Source: Cyclobacteriaceae bacterium (GTDB taxonomy: Bacteria; Bacteroidota; Bacteroidia; Cytophagales; Cyclobacteriaceae). From it: DNA of 64,000 nucleotides. The translations under genes and the position numbers were made by a program. The notes beneath the pieces are model-generated. The model was not told the origin of the DNA, did not search any database, and saw nothing but the letters and a program-made list of their open reading frames with translations. The number at the start of each line of letters is the position of its first letter. The first letter of the stretch is position 1. The stretch is taken from positions 310,001 through 374,000 of the forward strand of contig JAHBUD010000001.1 of the NCBI GenBank assembly GCA_019638255.1, read 5' to 3'. Below, one piece after another: positions 44,742-54,100 of the stretch.

Positions 44742-46835
44742 TTAACTGATGCGGCTCCAGTTAACCATTGTTTTCCGCATCCGTTCTACTTGCTCGCGTA
44801 TCAACTTGTTTTCGGCCTTGTTTAAGTCAGGGTCTTCTTCGAGAATTTGAAGCGCAGTTTCGCGCGCTGTTTGCAAAATTTTTGTGTCCTTACCCAAATC
44901 GGCAATAAGTAAATCGAGTGCTCCGCTTTGCTGCGTACCCATTAAATCGCCTGGCCCGCGCAATTGAAGGTCGGTTTCCGCAATTTCAAAGCCGTTGTTG
45001 GTGCGCACCATGGTTTCAATTCGTTTCTTCGAATCGGATGATAGTTTATAGTTGGTCATCAAAATGCAGTATGATTGCTCTGCACCACGGCCCACCCGAC
45101 CTCGTAATTGATGCAGTTGTGAAAGCCCAAAGCGTTCTGCGTTCTCAATTACCATAACCGAAGCATTGGGCACATCAACACCCACCTCAATTACGGTGGT
45201 GGCAACCATGATACTGGTTTCGCCTTTTGCAAAACGATTCATTTCATATTCCTTGGCATCGGGTTTCATCTTGCCATGAACGATGCTAACGGCCTCCTCC
45301 GGAAAAGCACGGCAAATGCTTTCATATCCATCCATCAAATGCTTCAGGTCAAGCTTCTCCGATTCGTCAATTAACGGATAAACAATGTAAACCTGCCTGC
45401 CCGTTTTGATTTGCTGCTTTAAAAATCCATTTACCTCAAGCCTGTGCGAATCGTATTTGTGAATTGTTTTGATGGGCTTGCGCCCCGCGGGCAATTCATC
45501 AATTACAGAAACGTCCAGGTCGCCATATAGTGTCATGGCTAATGTTCTGGGAATGGGTGTAGCCGTCATCACCAATACGTGGGGATACACCGTTTTATTC
45601 TTACTCCAAAGTTTCGAGCGTTGGGCCACACCAAAACGATGTTGTTCATCAATGATGGCGAGCCCAAGATTATTGAATTGAACTTCCTCTTCAATAAGTG
45701 CATGTGTGCCGATTAAAATTTTCAATGACCCATCCCTGAGACCCCGATGGATGTCACCGCGCTCGCGTTTTTTCACAGAACCAGTAAGCAACGCTGTGGT
45801 AATTTGCATTTGCTCGGCATACCGGCTTATGGTTTTAAAATGTTGTTGCGCCAATATCTCCGTGGGTGCCATTAATGTGCATTGCGCATTTCCGCTTAGG
45901 GTTATCAACATGCAAACAAATGACACAATGGTTTTACCGCTTCCTACATCCCCCTGCAGTAACCTGTTCATCTGCCTGCCCGATTTCATATCCGCATAGA
46001 TTTCCTTGATCACTTTTTTCTGAGCACCAGTAAGTTGAAAGGGGAGGAAATCATGATAAAACCTGGTAAGCAGCGCAGTATCATTAAACGACTGCCCTTT
46101 GTATTTTTCCTTACGAACAAGTTTGAGCTTGATCAGCCTTAGCTGAATGTAAAACAGCTCTTCAAATTTTAGACGTTGTTGCGCTGCATTAAGTGATTCA
46201 TGATTTTCCGGAAAGTGAATGTTGATCATCGCTTTTCGTTTGTCAACAAACCTGAACCGTTCAAGTATTGCTGAAGGAAGTGTTTCGTGAAATTTATTAT
46301 TTGCCTGCGTGAGCAATTCCTGCTGAAGCTTGGCGATGGCCTTACTGTCGAGGTGGCGCTTTCGGAGCGTTTCCGTGATGGAGTAAACCGGTTGTAGAAA
46401 GCCTCCTTTCTCATTTTTAGGTGTAAGCGTTTCCAACTCCGGGTGAGCAATGTTGAACCGCTTGCCAAATTTTGTGGGCTTTCCAAAAACAACATATTCA
46501 ACACCGGGCTTAACTTTCTCGAGCACCCATTTTATGCCTTGAAACCAGACCAACTCCATTTCGCCAGTGCCATCTATCAAATAGGCCACAAGCCTTTTTT
46601 TAAAGCCTGAGCCGATCAGTTCTTTCTTGCTGACCTTACCCCTTACTTGCACAAAAGGCATTTCTTCCAAGAGTTCGCTGATCGTGTAAAAGCGTGTGCG
46701 GTCTTCATACCGGAAGGGATAGTGCTGAATTAAATCACCGAAGGTGAAAATATTCAACTGTTTGTTGAATAATGCTGCCCGCTGGGGACCAACACCTTTC
46801 AGGAATTCAATGGGTGTATCAAAGAATCCGGACAT
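44742..46835 (-). CDS. recG: ATP-dependent DNA helicase RecG
   Basis: Branch-migrating helicase that reverses stalled forks and processes Holliday junctions. 697 residues with an N-terminal wedge/OB domain (ENLKG-like start FLKGVGPQRAA), Walker A LLQGDVGSGKT, DEQH box (IIDEQHRFG), TATPIPRT, motif V VATTVIEVGVDVPNA and motif VI QLRGRVGRG. Length matches RecG. It is followed by the Y_Y_Y receptor on the same strand, with a promoter element between. Confidence 0.96.
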   Translation of the reverse strand: MSGFFDTPIEFLKGVGPQRAALFNKQLNIFTFGDLIQHYPFRYEDRTRFYTISELLEEMPFVQVRGKVSKKELIGSGFKKRLVAYLIDGTGEMELVWFQGIKWVLEKVKPGVEYVVFGKPTKFGKRFNIAHPELETLTPKNEKGGFLQPVYSITETLRKRHLDSKAIAKLQQELLTQANNKFHETLPSAILERFRFVDKRKAMINIHFPENHESLNAAQQRLKFEELFYIQLRLIKLKLVRKEKYKGQSFNDTALLTRFYHDFLPFQLTGAQKKVIKEIYADMKSGRQMNRLLQGDVGSGKTIVSFVCMLITLSGNAQCTLMAPTEILAQQHFKTISRYAEQMQITTALLTGSVKKRERGDIHRGLRDGSLKILIGTHALIEEEVQFNNLGLAIIDEQHRFGVAQRSKLWSKNKTVYPHVLVMTATPIPRTLAMTLYGDLDVSVIDELPAGRKPIKTIHKYDSHRLEVNGFLKQQIKTGRQVYIVYPLIDESEKLDLKHLMDGYESICRAFPEEAVSIVHGKMKPDAKEYEMNRFAKGETSIMVATTVIEVGVDVPNASVMVIENAERFGLSQLHQLRGRVGRGAEQSYCILMTNYKLSSDSKKRIETMVRTNNGFEIAETDLQLRGPGDLMGTQQSGALDLLIADLGKDTKILQTARETALQILEEDPDLNKAENKLIREQVERMRKTMVNWSRIS

Positions 46836-46962
46836 GAGTAAATAAATACAAAAAAATCAAAAATTAACATGAAGATAATCTTGTCGGACTTAAACCTAAC
46901 GGTACAATCACAATCTAAGCGAACAAAGGTTACTAATTTTACAGGTCACTCATTAATGCACA

Positions 46963-47217
46963 ATGAAAGCGAAGTCGAGATACTACCGGGGAATAGAGTT
47001 TGTTTGTATCGATGAACTCCCGACAGCGCAGCAGGTACTATTACAAGAAAGTTCAACTCCTGAACGCATCTCCATTCTCATTGAAGGTAAAATTACCCGC
47101 AACTGTATTCAATATGCCGCCTATTGTGAGTGGTTTACACAAGTGTATAAGAACTCCGTTGCCCCTGAACTTCAACCCGAAATGAAATCGGACAACTTCA
47201 TTTTTGAAAAGGCCTGA
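46963..47217 (+). CDS. Small conserved-type hypothetical protein
   Basis: 84-residue protein without signal peptide or TM helix, with several aromatic and charged residues (RYYRGIEFVCIDELP, YCEWFTQVY). The ATG at 46963 is preceded by a TAATTTTA sequence 21 bp upstream that could serve as a -7 element. It is the only plus-strand gene in a long minus-strand region, and it ends two bases before the convergent glyoxalase-fold gene. Family not recognised. Confidence 0.6.
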   Translation: MKAKSRYYRGIEFVCIDELPTAQQVLLQESSTPERISILIEGKITRNCIQYAAYCEWFTQVYKNSVAPELQPEMKSDNFIFEKA

Positions 47218-47219
47218 TG

Positions 47220-47618
47220 CTACCGCGGCCAGATGCCGGTATCAGGAACGATTTCAAGCACATTACCTTCCGGATCGCTAAAATAAAATGATGTCTTTCC
47301 GCTCTCCCAGGTTACCTCATCGATAATTACAATTCCTTTCCCTTTAATCCACTCCTTTGCCTGCTCATAATCTACCGTACTTACTTCGAATGCAAAATGC
47401 TGCTTGCCTCCTCCGAAATGAGCCGGTGGGCTTACTTTATATTTTGAATCTTCAGGATTGAAGAGCAAGAGCACGGATGATCCCGCCTGCAAGAAGAGAT
47501 GCTTACCGGGCACATAACTGATCTCAGGGAGTTCGAGTATTTCATGATAGAAGCTTCGTGCCCTTTGCAGGTCATGAACGTAGAGACAGGTTTCCTTAAT
47601 TTTTTTAAATGCAATCAT
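47220..47618 (-). CDS. VOC-superfamily (glyoxalase-fold) protein
   Basis: 132-residue vicinal-oxygen-chelate fold protein with two beta-alpha-beta-beta-beta modules. The first opens KETCLYVHDLQRARSFYHEIL and the second has HFAFEVSTVDYEQAKEW and FYFSDPEGNVLEIVP. Likely metal ligands are the His in QHFAFEV and the Glu in VLEIV. Such proteins include glyoxalases, dioxygenases and resistance proteins; the substrate is not visible. It is four bases downstream of the nitronate monooxygenase-like gene and probably cotranscribed with it. Confidence 0.85.
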   Translation of the reverse strand: MIAFKKIKETCLYVHDLQRARSFYHEILELPEISYVPGKHLFLQAGSSVLLLFNPEDSKYKVSPPAHFGGGKQHFAFEVSTVDYEQAKEWIKGKGIVIIDEVTWESGKTSFYFSDPEGNVLEIVPDTGIWPR

Positions 47619-47622
47619 GATC

Positions 47623-48570
47623 TCACTTACAAAGCTGTTGCTTCAATGCGTTATAGTCATTCCAGATTTCTGCTAAAATTTCTGCGGCAGGCCTTACATC
47701 CTTAATGGCTGCGGCCACCTGGCCTATTTCGAGTTCACCTTCATCCAGATGGCCCTCGAACATACCCTTTTTTGCACGGCCTCTTCCAAGCAATTGTTTT
47801 AATTCATCCGCAGTTGCACCTCGTTGCTCAGCTTCAATCACCTGATCGAAAAACTTGTTCCGCACCAAACGAACTGGTGTGAGTTGCTTCATGGTTAAAA
47901 GGGTGTCACCTTCTCCTGCCTTTACAATTACATTTTTAAAATTATCGTGTGCCGAAGATTCAATACTGGCTGCAAACCGACTGCCCACCTGCACCCCATC
48001 AGCACCGAGCACCTCAGCCGCCAGCATGCCACGACCGCTAGCAATACCTCCGGCTGCAATCAGCGGAACAGAAATAGCTTCGCGAACTAGCGGCAGCAAT
48101 ACAAAAGTGGTCGTTTCCTCGCGCCCGTTATGGCCCCCGGCTTCAAAACCCTCGGCAACTATCGCGTCTACTCCAGCCTTTTCGGCCTTTGCTGCAAACT
48201 TCACACTCGATACAACATGTACTACCGTTATACCATGTTCTTTTAGATGGCCGGTCCACGTGGCAGGGTTCCCGGCAGAGGTAAAAACAATCTTTACCCC
48301 CTCCCTTACTATAATCTCCATGAGTTTATCGATCTCCGGATAGAGCAATGGGACATTAACGCCAAAAGGCTCTCGCGTAGCAGCTTTGCATTTCCGTACA
48401 TGCTCTTCCAGGGTCTCGGGGTGCATTGAACCCGCTCCGATAAGTCCGAGGCCACCGGCATTGCTGACGGCAGATGCAAGGCGCCAACCGCTGCACCAAA
48501 CCATGCCAGCCTGAATTATAGGAACCTGAATACCGAATAACTTAATGATCCGATTTGTTGATCTTTCCAT
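47623..48570 (-). CDS. Nitronate monooxygenase / FabK-like flavoprotein
   Basis: FMN-dependent TIM-barrel enzyme of the 2-nitropropane dioxygenase family, 315 residues. Features are the start VPIIQAGMVWCSGW, the flavin-phosphate segment IAAGGIASGRGMLAAEVLGADGVQVGSRF and the catalytic His in EGFEAGGHNGRE. The latter suits nitronate monooxygenases; FabK-type enoyl reductases share the same fold. The final assignment between these two is open. It is the last minus-strand gene before the candidate origin at 48571. Confidence 0.87.
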   Translation of the reverse strand: MERSTNRIIKLFGIQVPIIQAGMVWCSGWRLASAVSNAGGLGLIGAGSMHPETLEEHVRKCKAATREPFGVNVPLLYPEIDKLMEIIVREGVKIVFTSAGNPATWTGHLKEHGITVVHVVSSVKFAAKAEKAGVDAIVAEGFEAGGHNGREETTTFVLLPLVREAISVPLIAAGGIASGRGMLAAEVLGADGVQVGSRFAASIESSAHDNFKNVIVKAGEGDTLLTMKQLTPVRLVRNKFFDQVIEAEQRGATADELKQLLGRGRAKKGMFEGHLDEGELEIGQVAAAIKDVRPAAEILAEIWNDYNALKQQLCK

Positions 48571-48919
48571 GGCTGAAAAAATAGCTAAATCCCCCCGAAT
48601 GGTACGCTACAATATTGAATATCTGCGTATTAGAAACGAGTTAAATTTGAGGGTCAATTTTTTGTGGTAAAAAGTTGTCCACAAACAATTGATTGACTAA
48701 TTGTAGATTAATTAACTGATATACAGACATTTAAGTAGAAACATTGGGGTAATGTGGATAACTGCATGATTTTGTGGAATTCTTTTTTGAGAAATTTTTA
48801 AGTGTTTCTAAGTGCCTGAATTTTAGTGATTTTGCTCTTGGATGCCCGCATATCTAACATGATGTGCCTTTAAACAAAAAGTAGGAACAACTTTTGCCAT
48901 TACCCGGTTATTTTGCTGT
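48571..48919. other. Candidate replication origin (AT-rich, DnaA boxes)
   Basis: A 349-bp non-coding spacer between divergent genes, the longest one without a gene candidate in the window. It contains the perfect DnaA box TTATCCACA on the minus strand at 48753-48761, a one-mismatch box TTGTCCACA on the plus strand at 48675-48683, and two further partial boxes ending in CCACA (48661-48670 region and 48773-48781). Long AT runs lie around 48650-48740 and 48780-48830. Genes to the left run almost all to the left and genes to the right almost all to the right, as expected for an origin. Confidence 0.55.
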
Positions 48920-49399
48920 ATGAATAAATCGATTTTCATCCTGATCCTTCTGATTCCAATAGGAGGCCTATACGCCCAGTCGCCTGCAGAGATCGTTAAG
49001 TTAGGTCAACTTCAGAATCACATTAACCGGCAAACAGAAAACATCAAAGTCATTAATTTTTGGGCAACCTGGTGTGGACCCTGCATCAAAGAAATGCCGC
49101 TGTTTGAAAAGCTTGGCGCAGAACGCAAGGATGTAGAAGTTACGTTGGTAAGCCTTGACCTTGACCTGAACCCAAAACCCGAGGTGGTTTACCGGTTTAT
49201 TGATCGGAAAAAAATTCAGTCGAAGGTTCTTATCCTGGACGAAAAAGATCCCAATTCATGGATCAACAAGATCGAAAAGGAATGGTCGGGAGCTATTCCG
49301 GCCACCATCATTATCAACGGAAAAACCGGTAAAAGAAAATTTGTTGAAAAAGAGCTTCATGAAGGCGATCTTGAGAAACTTATTGCAGAAATTTTATAA
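48920..49399 (+). CDS. TlpA-type thioredoxin-fold protein
   Basis: 159-residue exported thiol-disulfide protein with a signal peptide ending GLYAQ. The thioredoxin motif NFWATWCGPCIKEMP has an intact C-G-P-C, and AIPATIII supplies the cis-Pro. It probably reduces periplasmic disulfides, as TlpA or ResA do. It is the first gene right of the candidate origin and lies 15 bp upstream of another thioredoxin-fold gene, with which it likely forms an operon. Confidence 0.88.
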   Translation: MNKSIFILILLIPIGGLYAQSPAEIVKLGQLQNHINRQTENIKVINFWATWCGPCIKEMPLFEKLGAERKDVEVTLVSLDLDLNPKPEVVYRFIDRKKIQSKVLILDEKDPNSWINKIEKEWSGAIPATIIINGKTGKRKFVEKELHEGDLEKLIAEIL

Positions 49400-49414
49400 T
49401 TAACTAAAACTAAT

Positions 49415-50029
49415 ATGAATATGATGAAAACAATTTTTGCTGCCCTGGCTTGTGTGTTGTTTGTGGCTGCAAGCCCCCTAAAAAGTGGTTACGATATTGG
49501 CGACACCGTTACCGATTTCAAATTGAAAAACGTAACCGGTAAAATGGTTTCTTTGTCGGACTATGCTTCCTCAAAAGGTGTGATTGTAATTTTTGATTGC
49601 AATACTTGTCCATATTCTAAAGCATATAACGATAGAATTATCGCTTTGAACAAAAAATATGCTTCACAAGGCTTCCCTGTGATTGCCATTCAGCCAAACG
49701 ATCCAACTATTTCTCCGGGTGATTCATTTGACGAAATGGTGAAACTCGCTGAGAAAAAGAAATATGATTTCCCTTACTTAATTGACGAGACCCAAAAAGT
49801 TGCACAGGCCTTTGGCGCAACCAATACACCTCATGTTTTTTTGCTGAAGAATGATGGCGGAATATTCAGCGTAGTCTATATCGGGGCTATTGATGATAAC
49901 TCACGCAACGCTTCTGCCGTTACCAAAAAATATGTAGAAGACGCAATCGAATCTTTGATGTTTTCCAAAGAAATTCCTGCCACCAAAACAAAAGCGGTTG
50001 GCTGTACCATTAAGTGGAAGAATGCTTAA
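49415..50029 (+). CDS. Peroxiredoxin-like (PRX_like1) exported protein
   Basis: 204-residue thioredoxin-fold protein with a signal peptide (LACVLFVAAS). The active-site segment is FDCNTCPYSKAYNDRI, which matches the CNHCPYV-type site of the PRX_like1 group. The cis-Pro lies in TNTPHVFLL. A reductase or peroxidase role in the envelope is likely, but the electron donor is unknown. It is probably cotranscribed with the upstream TlpA-type gene and is closed by a terminator at 50051. Confidence 0.82.
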   Translation: MNMMKTIFAALACVLFVAASPLKSGYDIGDTVTDFKLKNVTGKMVSLSDYASSKGVIVIFDCNTCPYSKAYNDRIIALNKKYASQGFPVIAIQPNDPTISPGDSFDEMVKLAEKKKYDFPYLIDETQKVAQAFGATNTPHVFLLKNDGGIFSVVYIGAIDDNSRNASAVTKKYVEDAIESLMFSKEIPATKTKAVGCTIKWKNA

Positions 50030-50050
50030 TTGAATTTATTCCTGATTAAT

Positions 50051-50080
50051 AAAAGGCCATCTCTCTGAGGTGGCCTTTTT
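50051..50080 (+). terminator. Rho-independent terminator
   Basis: Stem AAAAGGCCATCT / AGGTGGCCTTTT with one G-U pair and a short CTCTG-type loop, followed by TTAATTT. It lies 21 bases after the peroxiredoxin-like stop. Confidence 0.8.
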
Positions 50081-50118
50081 AATTTAGCTGGTTGAGTCAG
50101 ATTTGTTAACTTTCTTCC

Positions 50119-51879
50119 GTGAAATTACCCTCCATTCAAAAACTGCTCGAAGGCCTTCTTCTTGTTATTAAGCGCTTCCCGCTTGAAATGGTCATTACGG
50201 TGATCGGAACCGTAACTGCCATGTTGCTTATTGAAACAAACTATAATGAAGACGAAAGTCAATTGCTCCGGATAATTCTTTGCTGCAACCTCGGCCTTGT
50301 TCTTTTATTGTCAAGCACATTATTTGAAGAGGCTCACGGACTAAGCACTAAAAGCCGGGCTATTGCAAAAGCAATTGTTTTACTGCTGCTTATTGGTATT
50401 TACTTTTTGCTTCATCCCATCATTGAAGAAGTCAATGGATTCCGGTTTGGCTTCCTGGCTGTTGGGTTTCACCTGTTGGTTTCCTTTGCGCCTTTTATCC
50501 GAAGAGGATCGGTGGAAGGCTTTTGGGAATATAATAAACTGCTCTTCATTCGCATCCTGACAGCAGCACTTTATAGTACAGTTCTGTTTGCAGGTCTGTC
50601 TATCGCTATCGCCAGCACAGATGCTTTGTTTAATCTTAACATAGATGGGAAAACCTATGGCCATCTGTTCTGCCTGGTGGCTGGCATTTTCAACACAGCA
50701 TTCTTTCTGGCGGGTGTTCCATCCCATTGGAAAGTACTTGAAGAAACTCAACTGTACCCTAAAGGCTTAAAGATTTTTACACAGTTTGTACTCATTCCCC
50801 TGGCAACGGTATACCTAGGTATATTACTGGCTTACGAATTAAAGCTTATTGCCGAATGGTCATTGCCAAAAGGTATTGTATCATCATTGGTATTGGGCTA
50901 TGCTGTTTATGGAATACTGTCTATTCTTTTGATCTATCCCATCCGATTTGATGAAGGCAATCGCTGGATCCGTACTTTTTCAAAATGGTTTTACATTTTG
51001 CTTATTCCACTCATTGTTCTGCTGGCCCTTGCCGTTTGGAAACGTGTTGATCAGTATGGAGTAACCGAAAGCCGATATATAGTGGTGGTGCTTAGTCTGT
51101 GGTTAACCGGTATTACCATTTACTTTCTTACCAGTCGGTCACAACATATCAAATTAATTCCGGTAAGTCTGTGTGTGGTTGCTTTACTGGCAGTTATTGG
51201 CCCGCAAAGCGCATCTTCCATTTCACAAAATTCACAAATGAAACGCCTGGTAAACTTTTTTGAACAGCATGATGCCGTTGAAAATGGAAAACTTATTCCC
51301 ATTTCTACTAATAAAATGACAGGTGAAGGTGCCGATATTCTAAGATTTCTGATTGCTCGCTATGGCGCTGAGCCGCTACGAAACTACTTGTCTGTAAATC
51401 TTGACTCATTGACTCAATCTGCAGATACTGTTAAGTCAATTTACAGCAGAAAATATGAACGGATTGAACTGGTGAGAAGCTATCTCGGGCTGAACTACAG
51501 TTATTCCGAAAACCATTATGATTTTTTCTCTGCCAACGCAGCTTCCGGTCCCCTTCAGATTGATGATTATCAATTTCTGGTAAAATTCTCAGCGCCCTAT
51601 ACGATCCATGATAATGACGCTGAAAGGAAAAAAGATAAACTTATAGTAGAACATGACTCGCTTACCTATGAATTTGATCTGACTCCACTATTCCAATTGG
51701 TTGAACGCTCTGTTACGGGTAACAATCGCTATGTGCAGCTATCCGCATCATCACTTTCTATTACCGATGATAACAAGGGAGCCAAGGTTTATCTTGAAAA
51801 TATATATTTCAAACAAGGAGAAGATGGCTACTCACTTCAGTCTTGCAATGGGTATTTGCTGCTTAAGGTTATAGACTAA
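50119..51879 (+). CDS. DUF4153 multi-pass membrane protein
   Basis: 586-residue protein with about ten TM helices in the first about 370 residues and a soluble C-terminal region of about 200 residues. The membrane part (VITVIGTVTAMLLIE, FEEAHGLSTKSRA, FIRRGSVEGFWEYNKLLFIRIL) matches DUF4153 proteins of Bacteroidota. It begins with GTG at 50119, immediately downstream of a TAACTTTC -7-like element (50107-50114). Function unknown. Confidence 0.82.
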   Translation: MKLPSIQKLLEGLLLVIKRFPLEMVITVIGTVTAMLLIETNYNEDESQLLRIILCCNLGLVLLLSSTLFEEAHGLSTKSRAIAKAIVLLLLIGIYFLLHPIIEEVNGFRFGFLAVGFHLLVSFAPFIRRGSVEGFWEYNKLLFIRILTAALYSTVLFAGLSIAIASTDALFNLNIDGKTYGHLFCLVAGIFNTAFFLAGVPSHWKVLEETQLYPKGLKIFTQFVLIPLATVYLGILLAYELKLIAEWSLPKGIVSSLVLGYAVYGILSILLIYPIRFDEGNRWIRTFSKWFYILLIPLIVLLALAVWKRVDQYGVTESRYIVVVLSLWLTGITIYFLTSRSQHIKLIPVSLCVVALLAVIGPQSASSISQNSQMKRLVNFFEQHDAVENGKLIPISTNKMTGEGADILRFLIARYGAEPLRNYLSVNLDSLTQSADTVKSIYSRKYERIELVRSYLGLNYSYSENHYDFFSANAASGPLQIDDYQFLVKFSAPYTIHDNDAERKKDKLIVEHDSLTYEFDLTPLFQLVERSVTGNNRYVQLSASSLSITDDNKGAKVYLENIYFKQGEDGYSLQSCNGYLLLKVID

Positions 51880-51951
51880 TACGTAATCGGTGTTGATACC
51901 CGCTTAATCTTGCTTTAATCTTTAAACACTAGTTTTAAAAAGCTAATCATC

Positions 51952-53482
51952 ATGAAATACAGTATACACATCTGCCTGCTGCTTGTGCTGCTTTCTTGCT
52001 CCACGAAAAAAGAAAGACTTTTCCCCCGCTCAAAGAGCCTATTGCTATTTTAGTTGATCCCACGTTAAAACCATTTTATCATGGTGTAGCTTCCGGTGAT
52101 CCGCTGCACGACCGGGTAATCATCTGGACCCGGGTAACACCAGAAGATTCACTACCCACAATAGATGTGGATTGGGAGGTGTCAACCGATCAGAACTTCA
52201 CCTCTATAAAAACAAAAGGAAAAGTTACCACCAGCCCAGCACGCGACTACACCGTTAAGGTGGATGTTACGGGTCTGTCATCGGACCAAACATACTACTA
52301 TCGCTTCAAGGCACTTGGCACAACTTCCATGGCAGGTCGAACTAAAACGAGCCCCATCGATATGAAGGATAGCTTGAAATTTGCCGTGGTGAGTTGCAGC
52401 AACTGGGAGTTTGGATACTTTAATGCGTATGCCCGCATTGCTGAAAAAGAACTGGATGCCGTGCTCCACCTGGGCGATTACATTTATGAGTATGGAACCG
52501 GAAAATATGGCGACACCACCATTGGCCGGATCAATATGCCGCTCCATGAAATCATATCCTTACAGGATTATCGCACACGTCATTCGCAGTACCGGTTAGA
52601 TGAAGGATTACGTCAGGTAAGTCTGATGCATCCTTTTATTGCTATTTGGGATGATCACGAAGTTGCCAACGATACCTATGCAGAAGGCGCGCAAAACCAT
52701 CAACCCGAAGAAGGCGATTTTAATGAAAGAAAACAGGCCGCTAAGCAAGCCTACTACGAATGGATTCCTATCCGCGAAGGGGAGAAACACTACCGTACAT
52801 TCTCGTATGGAAAACTTGCCGATATCATTATGCTGGATGAAAGATTAGCGGGGAGAACAAAACAAGCGGAGGGAAAGACGACCCTGAACTATGGAACGTG
52901 GACAGAACTATGCTGGGTAGTGAGCAACGCAACTGGTTTTTAAACGCATTGAAGAATTCAACCGCTACCTGGAAAGTAGTAGGAAACCAGGTCATATTCT
53001 CTGCCTTGGATGAGTCCTTCAGACCGAATGCCAAAGGCACCGACAACTGGAATGGGTATCCGGTTGAACAACGTAAGATTGGCGACTATATCGTGGAGAA
53101 TAAAATAAATGATATTATTTTCCTTACGGGTGATACGCATGCCTCCTGGGCATTTGAAGTCGTTGGCGATGTAAAGAAGTATAATTCCAAAACGTCAGCA
53201 GGATCGTTTGCCATTGAATTTGGTACGCCTAGCATTTCTTCATCCAATTGGGATGAATTTTACCCGCTTGACACAGCCAAACTTGGCGAACAGCTTTACC
53301 AAAAATTCAATCCACATTTAAAATATGTAAATGGAATCGATCATGGCTATGTTATACTGACACTGTATCCCGATAAGGCCAAAGCCAAATGGTACTATGT
53401 TGAAACGTTGCGCAAGATTGATTCAAAGGAGAGGCTTTCCAAAGAATTTACTGTGGATAAGGGCAGCTTCAGGTTAAGGTAG
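51952..53482 (+). pseudogene. PhoD-like alkaline phosphatase lipoprotein, two frameshifts
   Basis: Reads as a single PhoD-family phosphatase broken in three frames. The ATG at 51952 encodes a lipoprotein signal (LLVLLSC) that runs into a stop after the A6 run at 52006-52011. The second frame carries the N-terminal and metallophosphatase core (YHGVASGDPL, VVSCSNWEFGYFNAYARI, HLGDYIYEYG, IWDDHEVAND) up to 52943. The third frame resumes at DPELWNVDRTMLGSEQR, contains FLTGDTHASW and ends at 53482. Inserting one A in the run at 52006 and one A at 52874-52876 restores one continuous protein. It is therefore either a recent pseudogene or a functional gene with two deletion errors in the sequence. 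Confidence 0.85.
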
Positions 53483-53554
53483 TACCCCAGTCTGAAAGGA
53501 TTTGGAGCTCATAACTTGGAATTAATATTCATTATGTTTCACTAACTTTAGTCA

Positions 53555-54097
53555 ATGAAATCAATTTGCATATTCGCGATTGTCTTGTTGGTTGGCGCCT
53601 CCGCTGGTTTTTCACAGGTTATTGGTAAAATGTTTCCCGACATGGAAGCGGAAACGGTAGAAGATCAGGTTATTAAATTGCCCGCTGAGGTACAGGGAAA
53701 GTTTACACTGCTCGGGTTGGCGTATTCAAAAAAATCGGAAGATGAGTTGAATACATGGTTTCAGCCTGTATTTGAGAAATTTATTCAAAAGAATAAAGGC
53801 TTATTTGAAAGTTTCGGGCACGATGTAAATGTGTATTTCATCCCCATGTTTACCGGTGTGAATGCAGCGGCCACCGGAACTGCCAAGCGCAAAGCCATCA
53901 AAAATGTAGACCCGCAATTGCTGCCGTATATTCTTTTTTACAAAGGAGAATTAAAGCCTTACAAAGAGGCGCTTGATTTTGAAAAGAAGGATGTGCCTTA
54001 TTTTTTTGTACTCGATGCAACCGGTAAAGTTATCTATGCTACCAGCGGTAAGTACAGCAAATCAAAAATGGATGCCGTTGAAGATGTGCTTGAGTAG
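53555..54097 (+). CDS. Secreted thioredoxin-fold-like protein without cysteines
   Basis: 180-residue exported protein (signal peptide ending GFSQ). The mature part has the order of a thioredoxin/peroxiredoxin fold (FTLLGLAYSKKSEDELNTW, YFFVLDATGKVIYATSG) but contains no Cys in the active-site position. It recalls ATP10-type proteins, which also have a degenerate thioredoxin fold; this is a weak resemblance. A chaperone-like role is possible. It is three bases upstream of the PrsW-like gene, so the two form an operon. Confidence 0.7.
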   Translation: MKSICIFAIVLLVGASAGFSQVIGKMFPDMEAETVEDQVIKLPAEVQGKFTLLGLAYSKKSEDELNTWFQPVFEKFIQKNKGLFESFGHDVNVYFIPMFTGVNAAATGTAKRKAIKNVDPQLLPYILFYKGELKPYKEALDFEKKDVPYFFVLDATGKVIYATSGKYSKSKMDAVEDVLE

Positions 54098-54100
54098 CCT

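Noticed and set aside
47855-48343. 162-residue plus-strand frame opposite the nitronate monooxygenase-like gene
   Set aside because: Antisense shadow of conserved flavin-binding codons, without family resemblance.
52898-53482. Separate small phosphatase-like gene
   Set aside because: It starts in mid-domain and continues the PhoD protein of the preceding frame, so it is a frameshift fragment.
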